A stretch of DNA of 40,190 nt, from positions 1-40,190 of the IMG/VR virus record IMGVR_UViG_3300035698_011188. One strand, written 5' to 3'. The notes beneath the pieces are model-generated. The model made no database searches and had not been told where the DNA came from. It was given only the letters and a program-made list of their open reading frames with translations. Both the position numbers and the translations under genes were made by a program. Positions 14,298 to 22,560 of this stretch are shown piece after piece. Origin of the DNA: a virus. Each line of letters starts with the position of its first letter. Position 1 is the first letter of the stretch.

Positions 14298-15172
14298 CAA
14301 TCCCTACAAACTACACAGACTTACTATCCAATCGACTCTTACTAATCACCGGAGTGGGGCGTTCCGGAACCACCATACTCGGCAAACTCCTTGGGTCGTG
14401 CTCCCTCTCCTATTACTTGTTCGAACCGGCTATTATGAAATACTCCGGTAACTCATCCTGGTGGGATTGGGGAACAATCATGGAGGATTACTTTATCCCC
14501 CAAATCCAGGGAAGGAATATCAACACCCGTTTTACTGAGGATTCCTGGATAGGTAATTATGAACACCCTTTTGATCACCGGGATCGCAATATCCTTCTCC
14601 CCCGTCACGACAATGTTATTGAGTATATCAAACTCAATCGCCCCCTGTTCATTATCAAATCCCCAGAGATGCAGGAATACATTTCTCAATTTACACGTTA
14701 CTCTCCCGAGGGTACAAAAACTCTTGAGATAGTCCGTAACGGGTATGACGTAATCCAATCCTCCCTTAAGCGAGGGTGGTTTACTGATGATTGGTTACCC
14801 ATAGAGGTTTGCTATACCGACACCAATATCCCATGTTACATCCCCAAACGTCATGTTGTTGATTGGGGTTCCTACACTCCAACCACTCGTGCGGCGCTCA
14901 CTTGGACAACTTTGACTGGCCGTGGAATGCTCCATCGGGATCAACCCTATTACCGTTGGCTAAGATACGAAACCCTTTGTGCTTTACCTGAAGACACCAT
15001 CCATGGTATAATCAAATGGATAGGTGGGATTCACCCAACCACTATAACCGCCACCCACCTACACTCAGTACAGGTAAGGGGTACCCCCCAAACCATTTCC
15101 TTATCTGACATTCAACCCCCGGTTCGACAACTATTCACCACCACCATGGAGGAGCTCGGTTATGACATTTGA
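14294..15172 (+). CDS. Sulfotransferase-family protein
   Basis: A 292-residue protein with the PAPS 5'-phosphosulfate loop GVGRSGTTILG (20-30) and the 3'-phosphate motif VRNGYDVIQSSLKRG (147-161, R148 and S156/S157), the diagnostic pair of the sulfotransferase superfamily. It would move sulfate from PAPS to a hydroxyl, most likely on a sugar or lipid in this setting. It is the last enzyme of the cassette. No PAPS-making gene is present, so host PAPS would be needed. The sense strand is unusually C-rich throughout. Confidence 0.85.
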   Translation: MTIPTNYTDLLSNRLLLITGVGRSGTTILGKLLGSCSLSYYLFEPAIMKYSGNSSWWDWGTIMEDYFIPQIQGRNINTRFTEDSWIGNYEHPFDHRDRNILLPRHDNVIEYIKLNRPLFIIKSPEMQEYISQFTRYSPEGTKTLEIVRNGYDVIQSSLKRGWFTDDWLPIEVCYTDTNIPCYIPKRHVVDWGSYTPTTRAALTWTTLTGRGMLHRDQPYYRWLRYETLCALPEDTIHGIIKWIGGIHPTTITATHLHSVQVRGTPQTISLSDIQPPVRQLFTTTMEELGYDI

Positions 15173-15392
15173 ATCTAAATACAACACATCCCCAATAGTA
15201 ATAGTGGGAATCAACAACATCTGTAAGGCAGTGGGTATAGGTAAAACCACGTTCTACAAATGGCGGCGTGACGAAGGGTTTCCCGCTTTCAAAAAAAACA
15301 ACAAGTGGAGAGCAGTTCCTGAAGACATCAAACATTGGATGCGGGATATTTGCCACGAGCAGTACAACGCGTCATCAACATCTAACAGTTAA
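15162..15392 (+). CDS. Small helix-turn-helix DNA-binding protein
   Basis: A 76-residue protein overlapping the sulfotransferase by 11 bases. Residues about 18-58 (NICKAVGIGKTTFYKWRRDE, then GFP..KKNNKWRA...IKHWM) form the winged HTH of the MerR/excisionase/Nu1-like group: helix, turn, recognition helix, wing with a pointed Lys-rich hairpin. It may be a small regulator or an Alp/Xis-like factor, and it sits just before the promoter at 15683. Target unknown. Confidence 0.75.
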   Translation: MTFESKYNTSPIVIVGINNICKAVGIGKTTFYKWRRDEGFPAFKKNNKWRAVPEDIKHWMRDICHEQYNASSTSNS

Positions 15393-15406
15393 ACAGGAGG
15401 CGATAA

Positions 15407-15619
15407 ATGGAGTGGATATATATGGGTACTCAACTACCAACTATAGGCCAAAGAGTAATCACCTACTTCGAGCATACTGGTATAGATATAGGTACTTATT
15501 ACAAAAGTGAGGAAGTAGCCGACATGCAGTTTGACTGTTTTGAGTTCGAAGATGGTTGGTTATGTGATGATGTTACTCACTGGATGCCTTTACCCCTTCC
15601 CCCTCCTCCCCCTGCCTAA
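15407..15619 (+). CDS. DUF551-like protein, 70 aa
   Basis: Begins MEWIYMGTQLPTIGQRVITY and ends GWLCDDVTHWMPLPLPPPPP, the signature of the DUF551 domain widely found in phages and prophages (W..LP..GQ at the start, THWMPLP at the end). The AGGAGG site lies just upstream. The C-terminal proline run is encoded by a polypyrimidine tract that continues after the stop. Function of the family is unknown. Confidence 0.8.
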   Translation: MEWIYMGTQLPTIGQRVITYFEHTGIDIGTYYKSEEVADMQFDCFEFEDGWLCDDVTHWMPLPLPPPPPA

Positions 15620-15678
15620 ACCCCCTTTAACCTTCCCCCCACCACCCTCTCCTTTCCCACCACCCATCACCAACCCCT
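15591..15678 (+). repeat. Polypyrimidine tract before the structural operon
   Basis: About 88 bases of strongly C/T-rich sense strand (runs of CCCC, CTCC, CCACC) cover the end of the DUF551 gene and the gap before the promoter at 15683. There is no ORF in the intergenic part. Such asymmetric tracts can favour triplex or R-loop formation or act as a rho-utilisation site. Confidence 0.5.
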
Positions 15679-15682
15679 ATAC

Positions 15683-15710
15683 TTGACATTGACTCCCCCT
15701 ATGCTATACT
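15683..15710 (+). promoter_or_regulatory. sigma70-like promoter for head genes
   Basis: A perfect TTGACA (15683-15688), a 16-bp spacer and TATACT (15705-15710) match the sigma70 consensus well. It lies 22 bases before the small ORF at 15732 and just ahead of portal, protease and capsid, so it probably drives late structural genes. Confidence 0.7.
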
Positions 15711-15731
15711 TCACAATGAAAAGGACTAGCA

Positions 15732-15893
15732 ATGGGGAAATGGGTCAAAACACACACAGATATCATACTTCAAGCGCTTAGCCTGTCGTCAATCGCAACA
15801 GGACTCTATTTATACGACCCACGAATATCCCTGATCGTCATGGGGGTTGTATCATTTCTCATTGCTGAACTCGCACCTACTACTAAGGAATAA
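15732..15893 (+). CDS. Small TM protein, 53 aa
   Basis: ATG at 15732 after AAAAGGAC. The 53-residue product has two short hydrophobic stretches (ILQALSLSSIATGLYLY and ISLIVMGVVSFLIAEL) separated by a short polar turn. First ORF after the promoter, with the portal gene 5 bases downstream. Possibly a small membrane protein. Function unknown. Confidence 0.6.
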   Translation: MGKWVKTHTDIILQALSLSSIATGLYLYDPRISLIVMGVVSFLIAELAPTTKE

Positions 15894-15898
15894 CCACC

Positions 15899-17974
15899 TT
15901 GGGTATACTATCAAGATTTGTGAATAATCAGCAACAAACCCCTGCACTGCGTACCCACCCGTCCAATCCAGCGAGTTGGCTACTTTCAGCATTTTCAGGT
16001 GGGGCCAAAACCACCACCGGGATTACTGTTACTGAAGAGTCTTCTTTAACAGGGTCTGCGGTATGGTCGGCGGTTACTCAGTTAGCCCAAACCCCCGCGT
16101 CACTCGACTTAAACTACTATAAACGAATTCTCCCCAGGGGCAAAGAAGAGCGCCCCAATGACCCGTATTTTCGTCTTCTCCATCTTCAACCTAACCCGGA
16201 GCAAACTGCAATGGTGTATAGGGAACAGCAAATGGGGCAGACCCTGCTGTATGGGACAGGGTATTCAGAAATTGAACGCGGATCACGCAACGAAATAGTC
16301 GGACTATGGCCTTTACAATCATCTCGTATGGAGATAGGGCGTACCCCAGACGGAGAAATAGGGTACATATACCACCTCCCAAATGGCGCTCCTAAAACAT
16401 TCCGGTCAAACTTGATCTTACGTATCACAGGGTTTTCCCTGACAGGTATAGCCGGGGTCAAAGTCATCCAAACCCACGCCAACACCATCGGCATCGCTCA
16501 AGCTCTTGATCAATGGGCGGGGTTATTCTTTTCCAATAACGCAACCCCTCCTGCAGTACTTGAACACCCAGGGAGGTTGTCTGAAAAAGCCCATGACAAT
16601 CTTCAAGTATCATGGAATGACTCCCATCAGGGGTTGGAAAACTCTAACCGTATCGCCATCCTTGAAGAAGGGATGAAGCTCAACCAATACGGAGTATCCC
16701 CTGAGCAAGCCCAGGCAATTGAATCGCGTCAGTTCTCAATAGGAGAGGTTGCCCGTATATTCAATATGCCTATGCATATGCTCAAGGATTTAGAGAACGC
16801 AACTTACTCAAACATCGAACAACAATCATTGGAATTCGTAATCAACACATTGCGACCGTGGCTGGTTCGACTTGAGCAAGCCTACATAACTCAACTCTTA
16901 ACAGTTAAAGAGCAGAAGAAATACTTTTGGAAACACAATGTTGACTCTCTACTTCGTGGGGACACCGAAAGCCGCCACAAATCATACACGTCAGGGCGGC
17001 AATGGGGCTATATGTCAGCCAATGATGTGCGGGAATTTGAAGATTGGAACAACATTGGCAAGAAGGGAGATATTTATCTTCAACCAATGAACATGGTAGA
17101 AGCAGGGACTGTCCCAGTAGAGTATGACCCAACTTCTAACCCCCAAACCCCTCATCCTGACCCCCAACCCCCTGGAGCACCAATAGCCGAAGAGGAAAAT
17201 AGTAATGACCCTATCAAACGACGCAAATCAGAGTACCGAGATTCCGACGACACCCCTATTGGCAGAGATCGGATACAAGCTACTTTCTCGCGCCTATTTC
17301 TTGACGGCGCTACTCGGGTTGTCAATAGGGAGATTACAGCAGTCAATAGGGCGTTGGAGAAATACGTTAAAACCCGGGACCAAATAGATTTTGAGGTATG
17401 GTTACAACGATTTTATAAAGACCTCCCGGCACATATACAAAAAACCTTAGGACCTATATTCAGGTCTTATGGGGAAGAGATAATGGTCCAGGCCTCGGGT
17501 GAGATTGATTTTGAACCTGACTTAACCCCGGAATTAAAAAGGTTTCTAACAGATTATATAACCAATTACGCAAATCGCCACACTCAATCGTCCATGGGAC
17601 AACTCATTTCCCTTCTCCATGATCCTGACACAGAAGATCCAACCCAAGTTCCGACACTTATTGAAGACAGGGTTAATCAGTGGGGGGAGAAGCGTCCTGA
17701 GAAAATCCAGGTTAACGAAATAACCCGACTTGGGTCAGCAGTTGCCGCATTCACCTTCTTTGGGGCGGGGCTGTCAACTATCTGGAGAATCCGTGGGCCT
17801 GAGACGTGTGATTATTGCAAAACCCTAAACGGTAAAGTCGTCCGTCTTGGTGGGGTGTTACTAAAACCGGGATCAGAGGTTTATGTTCCCCAAAAAGATC
17901 CAATGCTGGTACGGGGGTTGGTTAATCACCCGCCTCTGCATTCCCATTGTGATTGCTTTATCAGTAGTTGGTAA
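15899..17974 (+). CDS. Portal protein fused to a C-terminal MuF-like domain
   Basis: A 691-residue protein with a TTG start. The N-terminal 400 or so residues carry HK97-type portal signatures (WSAVTQLAQTPASLDL, LLYGTGYSEIERG, NMPMHMLKDLENATYSNIEQ). After a Pro-rich linker (about 405-425) the C-terminal part ends with CDYCKTLNGKVV and HPPLHSHCDCFI, the Cys/His pattern of the phage Mu F head-morphogenesis domain. The portal forms the dodecameric DNA channel, and the MuF part is normally a separate minor capsid protein. Fusions like this are known in some phages. A strong start codon is lacking, but AAGGA is present upstream. Confidence 0.93.
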   Translation: MGILSRFVNNQQQTPALRTHPSNPASWLLSAFSGGAKTTTGITVTEESSLTGSAVWSAVTQLAQTPASLDLNYYKRILPRGKEERPNDPYFRLLHLQPNPEQTAMVYREQQMGQTLLYGTGYSEIERGSRNEIVGLWPLQSSRMEIGRTPDGEIGYIYHLPNGAPKTFRSNLILRITGFSLTGIAGVKVIQTHANTIGIAQALDQWAGLFFSNNATPPAVLEHPGRLSEKAHDNLQVSWNDSHQGLENSNRIAILEEGMKLNQYGVSPEQAQAIESRQFSIGEVARIFNMPMHMLKDLENATYSNIEQQSLEFVINTLRPWLVRLEQAYITQLLTVKEQKKYFWKHNVDSLLRGDTESRHKSYTSGRQWGYMSANDVREFEDWNNIGKKGDIYLQPMNMVEAGTVPVEYDPTSNPQTPHPDPQPPGAPIAEEENSNDPIKRRKSEYRDSDDTPIGRDRIQATFSRLFLDGATRVVNREITAVNRALEKYVKTRDQIDFEVWLQRFYKDLPAHIQKTLGPIFRSYGEEIMVQASGEIDFEPDLTPELKRFLTDYITNYANRHTQSSMGQLISLLHDPDTEDPTQVPTLIEDRVNQWGEKRPEKIQVNEITRLGSAVAAFTFFGAGLSTIWRIRGPETCDYCKTLNGKVVRLGGVLLKPGSEVYVPQKDPMLVRGLVNHPPLHSHCDCFISSW

Positions 17975-17989
17975 AAGAGGATACCGAAC

Positions 17990-18184
17990 ATGAATGACCG
18001 ACAACTAACAGATGTAGTGGATGAGTTAAAAGCCCTAAACAATACGGTAGGGTTAATGAAAAAGCAACTCCAGGAGTTGGTGAACAAATCCAGAACCACC
18101 AAATCAATCTCCCCAACTCCTAATTACGAAACACGAGGTAAGGATGTCGCTGCCCCAACCAAAAAAGGAAGAGCTAGAAAGTAA
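17990..18184 (+). CDS. Small coiled-coil protein, 64 aa
   Basis: The heptad-like segment LTDVVDELKALNNTVGLMKK is followed by a Ser/Thr/Lys-rich tail ending GRARK. The gene overlaps the protease start by 41 bases. Its position between portal and protease suggests a head assembly accessory. No family recognised. Confidence 0.6.
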   Translation: MNDRQLTDVVDELKALNNTVGLMKKQLQELVNKSRTTKSISPTPNYETRGKDVAAPTKKGRARK

Positions 18185-18995
18185 CTTCCTAAACAGGTGT
18201 ATGAACGACACCACTATGACATTTGAGTACAAAGACCCGGAGCAACGTGTATCAATATGTAACACTGTATGGGCAAACAACGAGCTTAATTCTCAAGAGC
18301 TAAATGAGGATATTACCATGAAAATAGAACATAGATCATTCCCAGTAAGTGAATTACGGGCTACCACCAACTCCAAAGGCAAAGTAGTCATTACCGGATA
18401 CGCAGCAGTATTCAATTCTCTGTCCGGTGATTTGGGTGGGTTCCGCGAAAAGATCGCTGAGGGCGCATTCTCTAATGCATTAGCCAATTCCGACACTCGG
18501 GCAATGTGGCAACACAACAGGGAAAAAATCATAGGACGTAAATCCGCAGGGACATTACGTTTATCCCAAGACACAGCAGGATTAAAAATAGAAATAGACC
18601 CTCCGGATTGGGCATCAGGCTATGTGGAATCCATCAACCGTGGGGATGTTTCAGAAATGAGTTTCGGGTTTGTGGTAGAACGCGATGAATGGGAAGATAC
18701 TGACAGTGGGAAGATCCGTACCTTATTGGAAATCAGAGAACTCCCTGACGTTTCCCCAGTCACATTCCCCGCTTACCCAGCAACATCAGTGGATGTAGCA
18801 CTTCGGTCCTTAGACGTTTGGACCAAGTTGAACAATAATGAATTACGATCTGAGCCAGATGCCGATGCACCGTGCCCAGATGTTCCTCCCTCCGGTGAGA
18901 CGCCGATGCGCAAAGCTGATGACGAGGACACCCCGGCTATGAAGAAGTTGCGACAAAAGCAACGTAAACTAAATTTGAAAACACGGAGGACTTAA
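18144..18995 (+). CDS. HK97-family prohead protease (peptidase S78)
   Basis: A 283-residue maturation protease. The N-terminal extension (PKKEELESNFLNRCMND) is the Cys-containing segment common to these proteins. The catalytic domain carries VITGYAAVFNSLS, His124 in MWQHN and Ser173 in EMSFGF, followed by the typical LPDVSPVTFPAY. It cleaves the scaffold (delta) region of the capsid protein and itself during prohead maturation. The ATG at 18144 was kept because the extension is family-typical, although a second ATG at 18318 (MKIEHRSF) would give just the protease core. The major capsid gene begins 3 bases after its stop. Confidence 0.92.
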   Translation: MSLPQPKKEELESNFLNRCMNDTTMTFEYKDPEQRVSICNTVWANNELNSQELNEDITMKIEHRSFPVSELRATTNSKGKVVITGYAAVFNSLSGDLGGFREKIAEGAFSNALANSDTRAMWQHNREKIIGRKSAGTLRLSQDTAGLKIEIDPPDWASGYVESINRGDVSEMSFGFVVERDEWEDTDSGKIRTLLEIRELPDVSPVTFPAYPATSVDVALRSLDVWTKLNNNELRSEPDADAPCPDVPPSGETPMRKADDEDTPAMKKLRQKQRKLNLKTRRT

Positions 18996-18997
18996 CT

Positions 18998-20341
18998 ATG
19001 AGTAAACTTCAAGAATTATATGATAAAAGAGATGGTATCGGTCACGATCAGCAAGCATTGATCGACAAGGCTGGCCCTGGTGGGGAAATGACTACCGAGG
19101 ATGAAACCAGATATGACGCCATGGATGTTGATTGGAATACAGCTGACGAAGCTATCAAGGCTGAAGAAGCCAAACAGGATCGGATGGCTGAACGTACCAA
19201 GACTCTGGAGGAACGTAAAGAAACCCAGTCTCGTCAGAAACAAACCGTGACTAAACCGGAAACAGGGAGTAAGGTAGAAGACAAATCAGAAACTCGGGAA
19301 ACCGCTACCCTTCCTGAATACGGGGATGCCCGATTCAACAAGGCTATGGTGGAATATCGTGACCGGACAGGCGGGATATATGCAACCGACGAATACAATG
19401 CAGCGTTTTGTAGTTACTTGCTAAGAGGGGGTAAAATCCACGAGCAAGAAATGCGCGCACTCCAGGTCGATATCGACACAGTCGGTGGGTATTTGGTAAC
19501 TCCGGAACAGTTTATTGCCAGGTTGATCAAGAAAGTTGACAACATGGTGGTGATGAGACAACTCGCAACTGTATTCCCGGTAGCTAATGCTGATTCTCTG
19601 GGCGCACCTGCCTTAGAGAACGATATTGACGATTCTGAATGGACATCGGAACTCCGTACAGGTAGTGATGATTCTACAATGAGTTTTGACAAACGCTCCC
19701 TGACTCCTCACCCGTTAGCCAAACGGATTAAGGTCAGCAAGACCCTGTTGAGAAAATCCCTGATTGCCATTGACGCGCTTGTTCGTGATAGGCTTGCATA
19801 CAAAATGGCTATATCTCAGGAAAAAGGGTTCCTTAACGGCACAGGCTCTAACCAGCCGTTAGGTGTGATGACCCAATCTAACCTGGGTATCTCCACATCT
19901 CGGGATGTTTCCACAGGTAACCCTTCGGCGGCTATTGCAGCTGATGGCCTTATTGAGGCGAAATATTTCCTCAAGGCTCAGTATTGGGGCCAGTCACGTT
20001 GGGGATTTCACCGCACAATAATTAAAGCCATAAGGAAACTCAAAGATGGTGATGGTAACTACCTGTGGCAAGCAGGAATAGCCAACGACCGTCCCGACAC
20101 AATCCTGGATGTACCTTACTTTATGAGTGAGTATCTGGAATCCACACTGTCAGCGTCTGCCTTGGTAGGGATCATCGGGGACTTTTCCAACTACTGGATT
20201 GCCGATGCTCTCAACATGCAGGTCCAGGTCCTTACTGAACTCTACGCAGAGTCTAATCAAAACGGTTATATCAGCAGGTCAGAAACTGACGGTATGCCCG
20301 TGTTGGAAGAGGCCTTTGCCAGAGTGAAATGTGGGGCGTAA
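18998..20341 (+). CDS. Major capsid protein, HK97 fold, with N-terminal delta domain
   Basis: A 447-residue protein. Residues 1 to about 105 are charged and coiled-coil-like (KAEEAKQDRMAERTKTLEER), the scaffold-like delta domain expected to be cut off by the upstream protease. The remainder has HK97 capsid signatures: DTVGGYLVTPEQFIARLIK, FPVANADSLGAPALE, RIKVSKTLLRKS, FLNGTGSNQPLGVM and the C-terminal ISRSETDGMPVLEEAFARVK. The cleavage point is probably in the polar stretch around 95-110. The next ORF follows after 52 bases with an AGGAGGAAA site. Confidence 0.95.
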   Translation: MSKLQELYDKRDGIGHDQQALIDKAGPGGEMTTEDETRYDAMDVDWNTADEAIKAEEAKQDRMAERTKTLEERKETQSRQKQTVTKPETGSKVEDKSETRETATLPEYGDARFNKAMVEYRDRTGGIYATDEYNAAFCSYLLRGGKIHEQEMRALQVDIDTVGGYLVTPEQFIARLIKKVDNMVVMRQLATVFPVANADSLGAPALENDIDDSEWTSELRTGSDDSTMSFDKRSLTPHPLAKRIKVSKTLLRKSLIAIDALVRDRLAYKMAISQEKGFLNGTGSNQPLGVMTQSNLGISTSRDVSTGNPSAAIAADGLIEAKYFLKAQYWGQSRWGFHRTIIKAIRKLKDGDGNYLWQAGIANDRPDTILDVPYFMSEYLESTLSASALVGIIGDFSNYWIADALNMQVQVLTELYAESNQNGYISRSETDGMPVLEEAFARVKCGA

Positions 20342-20393
20342 TCACCATTACCCTTTACAATAACCAATTATATATTTCATAGGAGGAAATATA

Positions 20394-20849
20394 ATGAACT
20401 TAATAAATAATGTAAATATCGATAGAGCAGTTGTTGGTCAGTCCAGTGCTGGCACATCTACTGGGTTGGCACTTGACATGCAAGGTTACGAAGGATGCTG
20501 CTTTATTCTTGCTGGGAGTTCCTTAATGGAAGGGTCTTCCAATATCACATTAAAGGCTGCGGGGGCTGCATCCACAACCGCTACTTTTATTACCTATAAC
20601 GCAACTGGCGCCGCTTCAACCATGACCACTGCGGTATGGAAAAATAAAGTACTGGCAGCAGACTACTACAAACCACTCAAACGGTACATCATGGCCGAGG
20701 TAACCGGATCATCCAGTGACGTGGGAACAGGTATTTTCCAGGTGGTGGCGATCAGATACGGATCTCGTAAACCTGGGTCTACAGCAATTGCAAGTGTTGG
20801 ATCGTCCTATGTTGGGGATACTCAACTTCAGGTTGGCGCAACGTCCTAA
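20394..20849 (+). CDS. Virion protein, candidate capsid decoration protein
   Basis: A 151-residue protein rich in Ala, Thr, Ser and Gly with a beta-rich pattern and no charged clusters (TLKAAGAASTTATFITYNAT). Placement directly after the major capsid gene, an excellent RBS (AGGAGGAAAT) and this composition fit a capsid decoration or head-stabilising protein, but no family is recognised. Confidence 0.65.
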   Translation: MNLINNVNIDRAVVGQSSAGTSTGLALDMQGYEGCCFILAGSSLMEGSSNITLKAAGAASTTATFITYNATGAASTMTTAVWKNKVLAADYYKPLKRYIMAEVTGSSSDVGTGIFQVVAIRYGSRKPGSTAIASVGSSYVGDTQLQVGATS

Positions 20850-20866
20850 TCAATAATCAGGAGGTG

Positions 20867-20898
20867 GGTAGAGGGGATTACCACTCCCCCCCTACCTT
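20867..20898 (+). terminator. Candidate terminator hairpin
   Basis: GGTAG-A-GGGG (20867-20876) pairs with CCCC-C-CTACC (20887-20896) with one A-C mismatch and a 10-nt loop, followed by TTCTTCTT. It sits between the possible decoration protein and the next virion gene. The T-run is interrupted, so this may be an attenuator rather than a strong terminator. Confidence 0.4.
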
Positions 20899-20924
20899 CT
20901 TCTTAATATAAGGAGGAATTTCCT

Positions 20925-21629
20925 ATGGGAACAACAGGCGTAGGTTATCAACCAAGAACAATTACAAGAGAACAGCCTACCTCCAGTGGTCAGGAACAAT
21001 CATATTCAAGTGGTTGTAAGCAGATCATGAGGGTGGGGTCTGAGATTGAGTTTGAATCAGGGTCCAAGATTGATATGGAATCAGGCTCCTCATTTAACCT
21101 TTTGACTGGGGCTGCGGCTAATTTACCGGGGACTGTTAATTTGACTGGTACCAACAATATGTCGGGTACGCTCAACCTATCAGGTTCGGTAATTAGCACT
21201 ACAGCGTCAGCAAACCGTATCGCGGTTAATACATTAACAACAGCGGTTGGAGCGGCTTTCACAATGCGGGGTGGGGTAACAGTTATCACCCCCGCTACTC
21301 AAGTATTGGCTGCTTCGACAGCTGCAACACTAAACCTGACTCAACCCCAAAAGGGTGACTTTGAGACTTTTATTGTGTACAATTCCACATACGTCACGGA
21401 GCTTGCAGCCTCAACAGCTAAGGCAGTAGCGTTTGGTACTGTAGCTGGTAAGGGGTTTGCGTTGAATATCGCCCCAACTACCAAGATGAAATTATACGGT
21501 GTGACTGTTGATTTAGTGGCGCTATCAACTACGGTGATTATAGCAAAATACGCTAAGACTCCGATTGCTGATTCGACAGCGTTTGTCAATGATCCCGTTA
21601 CTGTAACTTCTGCTACATTGGGCGCATAA
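20925..21629 (+). CDS. Low-complexity virion protein, 234 aa
   Basis: A strong RBS (AAGGAGGAATTT) precedes the ATG. Residues about 40-95 form short repeated beta-hairpin-like units (SEIEFESGSKIDMESGSSFN, then TVNLTG, GTLNLSG) like the right-handed helical or fibre-like repeats seen in phage appendages. The C-terminal half is Ala/Thr/Val-rich and soluble. It is probably a capsid or head-fibre component. Location between the capsid and connector genes supports a head role. Confidence 0.65.
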   Translation: MGTTGVGYQPRTITREQPTSSGQEQSYSSGCKQIMRVGSEIEFESGSKIDMESGSSFNLLTGAAANLPGTVNLTGTNNMSGTLNLSGSVISTTASANRIAVNTLTTAVGAAFTMRGGVTVITPATQVLAASTAATLNLTQPQKGDFETFIVYNSTYVTELAASTAKAVAFGTVAGKGFALNIAPTTKMKLYGVTVDLVALSTTVIIAKYAKTPIADSTAFVNDPVTVTSATLGA

Positions 21630-21631
21630 CA

Positions 21632-21964
21632 ATGGCTGATGAATTCACAACAGGATATCAACAACTTTACCTGGGAAAGAGTACTAAAACCAAACCCTCT
21701 TTCCCGGGTTTAAGTATTGGTACACAATTTGTGGAGTTGGACACAGGTGACATGTATGTGTTTGATGGTGAGGAGTGGGTATTAGGTAATGATAATGTCA
21801 ATATAGGCGCCACGCTTATCACAGGTGGTAGAGGGGTTGAAGCTCAAGTTGTAGATGTTCAGACGGTTGGGCTCCTGGAGCAAATATTGATAACACTAAA
21901 AAAGATTGAATATCATTTGATGCTTTCAACTGATGTCAATTTACAAGATCAAGATGTAGAATAA
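21632..21964 (+). CDS. Hypothetical virion-associated protein, 110 aa
   Basis: Starts two bases after the previous stop. The motif GTQFVELDTGDMYVFDGEEW resembles the short beta-hairpin of phage fibre or head proteins that read as G..FVELDTG..Y..DG.EW. The C-terminal half is helical. Likely a partner of the preceding protein. Function unknown. Confidence 0.62.
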   Translation: MADEFTTGYQQLYLGKSTKTKPSFPGLSIGTQFVELDTGDMYVFDGEEWVLGNDNVNIGATLITGGRGVEAQVVDVQTVGLLEQILITLKKIEYHLMLSTDVNLQDQDVE

Positions 21965-21973
21965 GGAGGAGTT

Positions 21974-22555
21974 ATGCCTACAGTAAATAATCCTGATGGT
22001 ACCTACGCAGATGTTAATGGAGAGCATCGGATGTTAACTCAAGGAGTTAATTCATCCCTTGAGCATCACGTAAATCACCATGAGAAACAAGCATACAATC
22101 TTATCTTTAGCCAAAGTCCTACAGCGGCAGACGATTGTATAGGGTACATTAAAAATAGTGCTGATGATGATATGATATTGGAAGGTGTCTGGATAGGGTT
22201 TAAAAACGCAACCGCTGTGGATGCTGAGGTTTATTTTAAAAAAGGCCCAACAGGTACAAGAAATACTGCTACTGACATAACACCGGCTAATGCTAATGCG
22301 GGAGCTTCTGAAGAAGCGGAAGGGGATTTTGAGAAAGGTGCTGACCTTGATGGTGGGGGGGTGACTCTTGCAGGTGGAGTTGAAACAGACAGGTTTTTGT
22401 TTGCAGATATCCAAAACCTTACTTCTAAGTTTTTTAACTTTGAACAAGACATTATTATTCAAAAAAATAAAACGTTTACATTTTGGGCGACTGATGCAGG
22501 GGCAACCTATTACTTTACATTAATTTTTAATTACCACCATCAAGAGATTGGTTAA
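21974..22555 (+). CDS. Hypothetical virion protein, 193 aa
   Basis: AAGGAGG lies 9 bases before the ATG. The N-terminus is His-rich (LEHHVNHHEKQ), and the rest is beta-rich with GVWIGFKNATAVDAEVYFKK and TFTFWATDAGATYYFTL. It looks like a jelly-roll structural protein. Gene order suggests a head appendage. No domain name is supported. Confidence 0.6.
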   Translation: MPTVNNPDGTYADVNGEHRMLTQGVNSSLEHHVNHHEKQAYNLIFSQSPTAADDCIGYIKNSADDDMILEGVWIGFKNATAVDAEVYFKKGPTGTRNTATDITPANANAGASEEAEGDFEKGADLDGGGVTLAGGVETDRFLFADIQNLTSKFFNFEQDIIIQKNKTFTFWATDAGATYYFTLIFNYHHQEIG

Positions 22556-22560
22556 TTATA

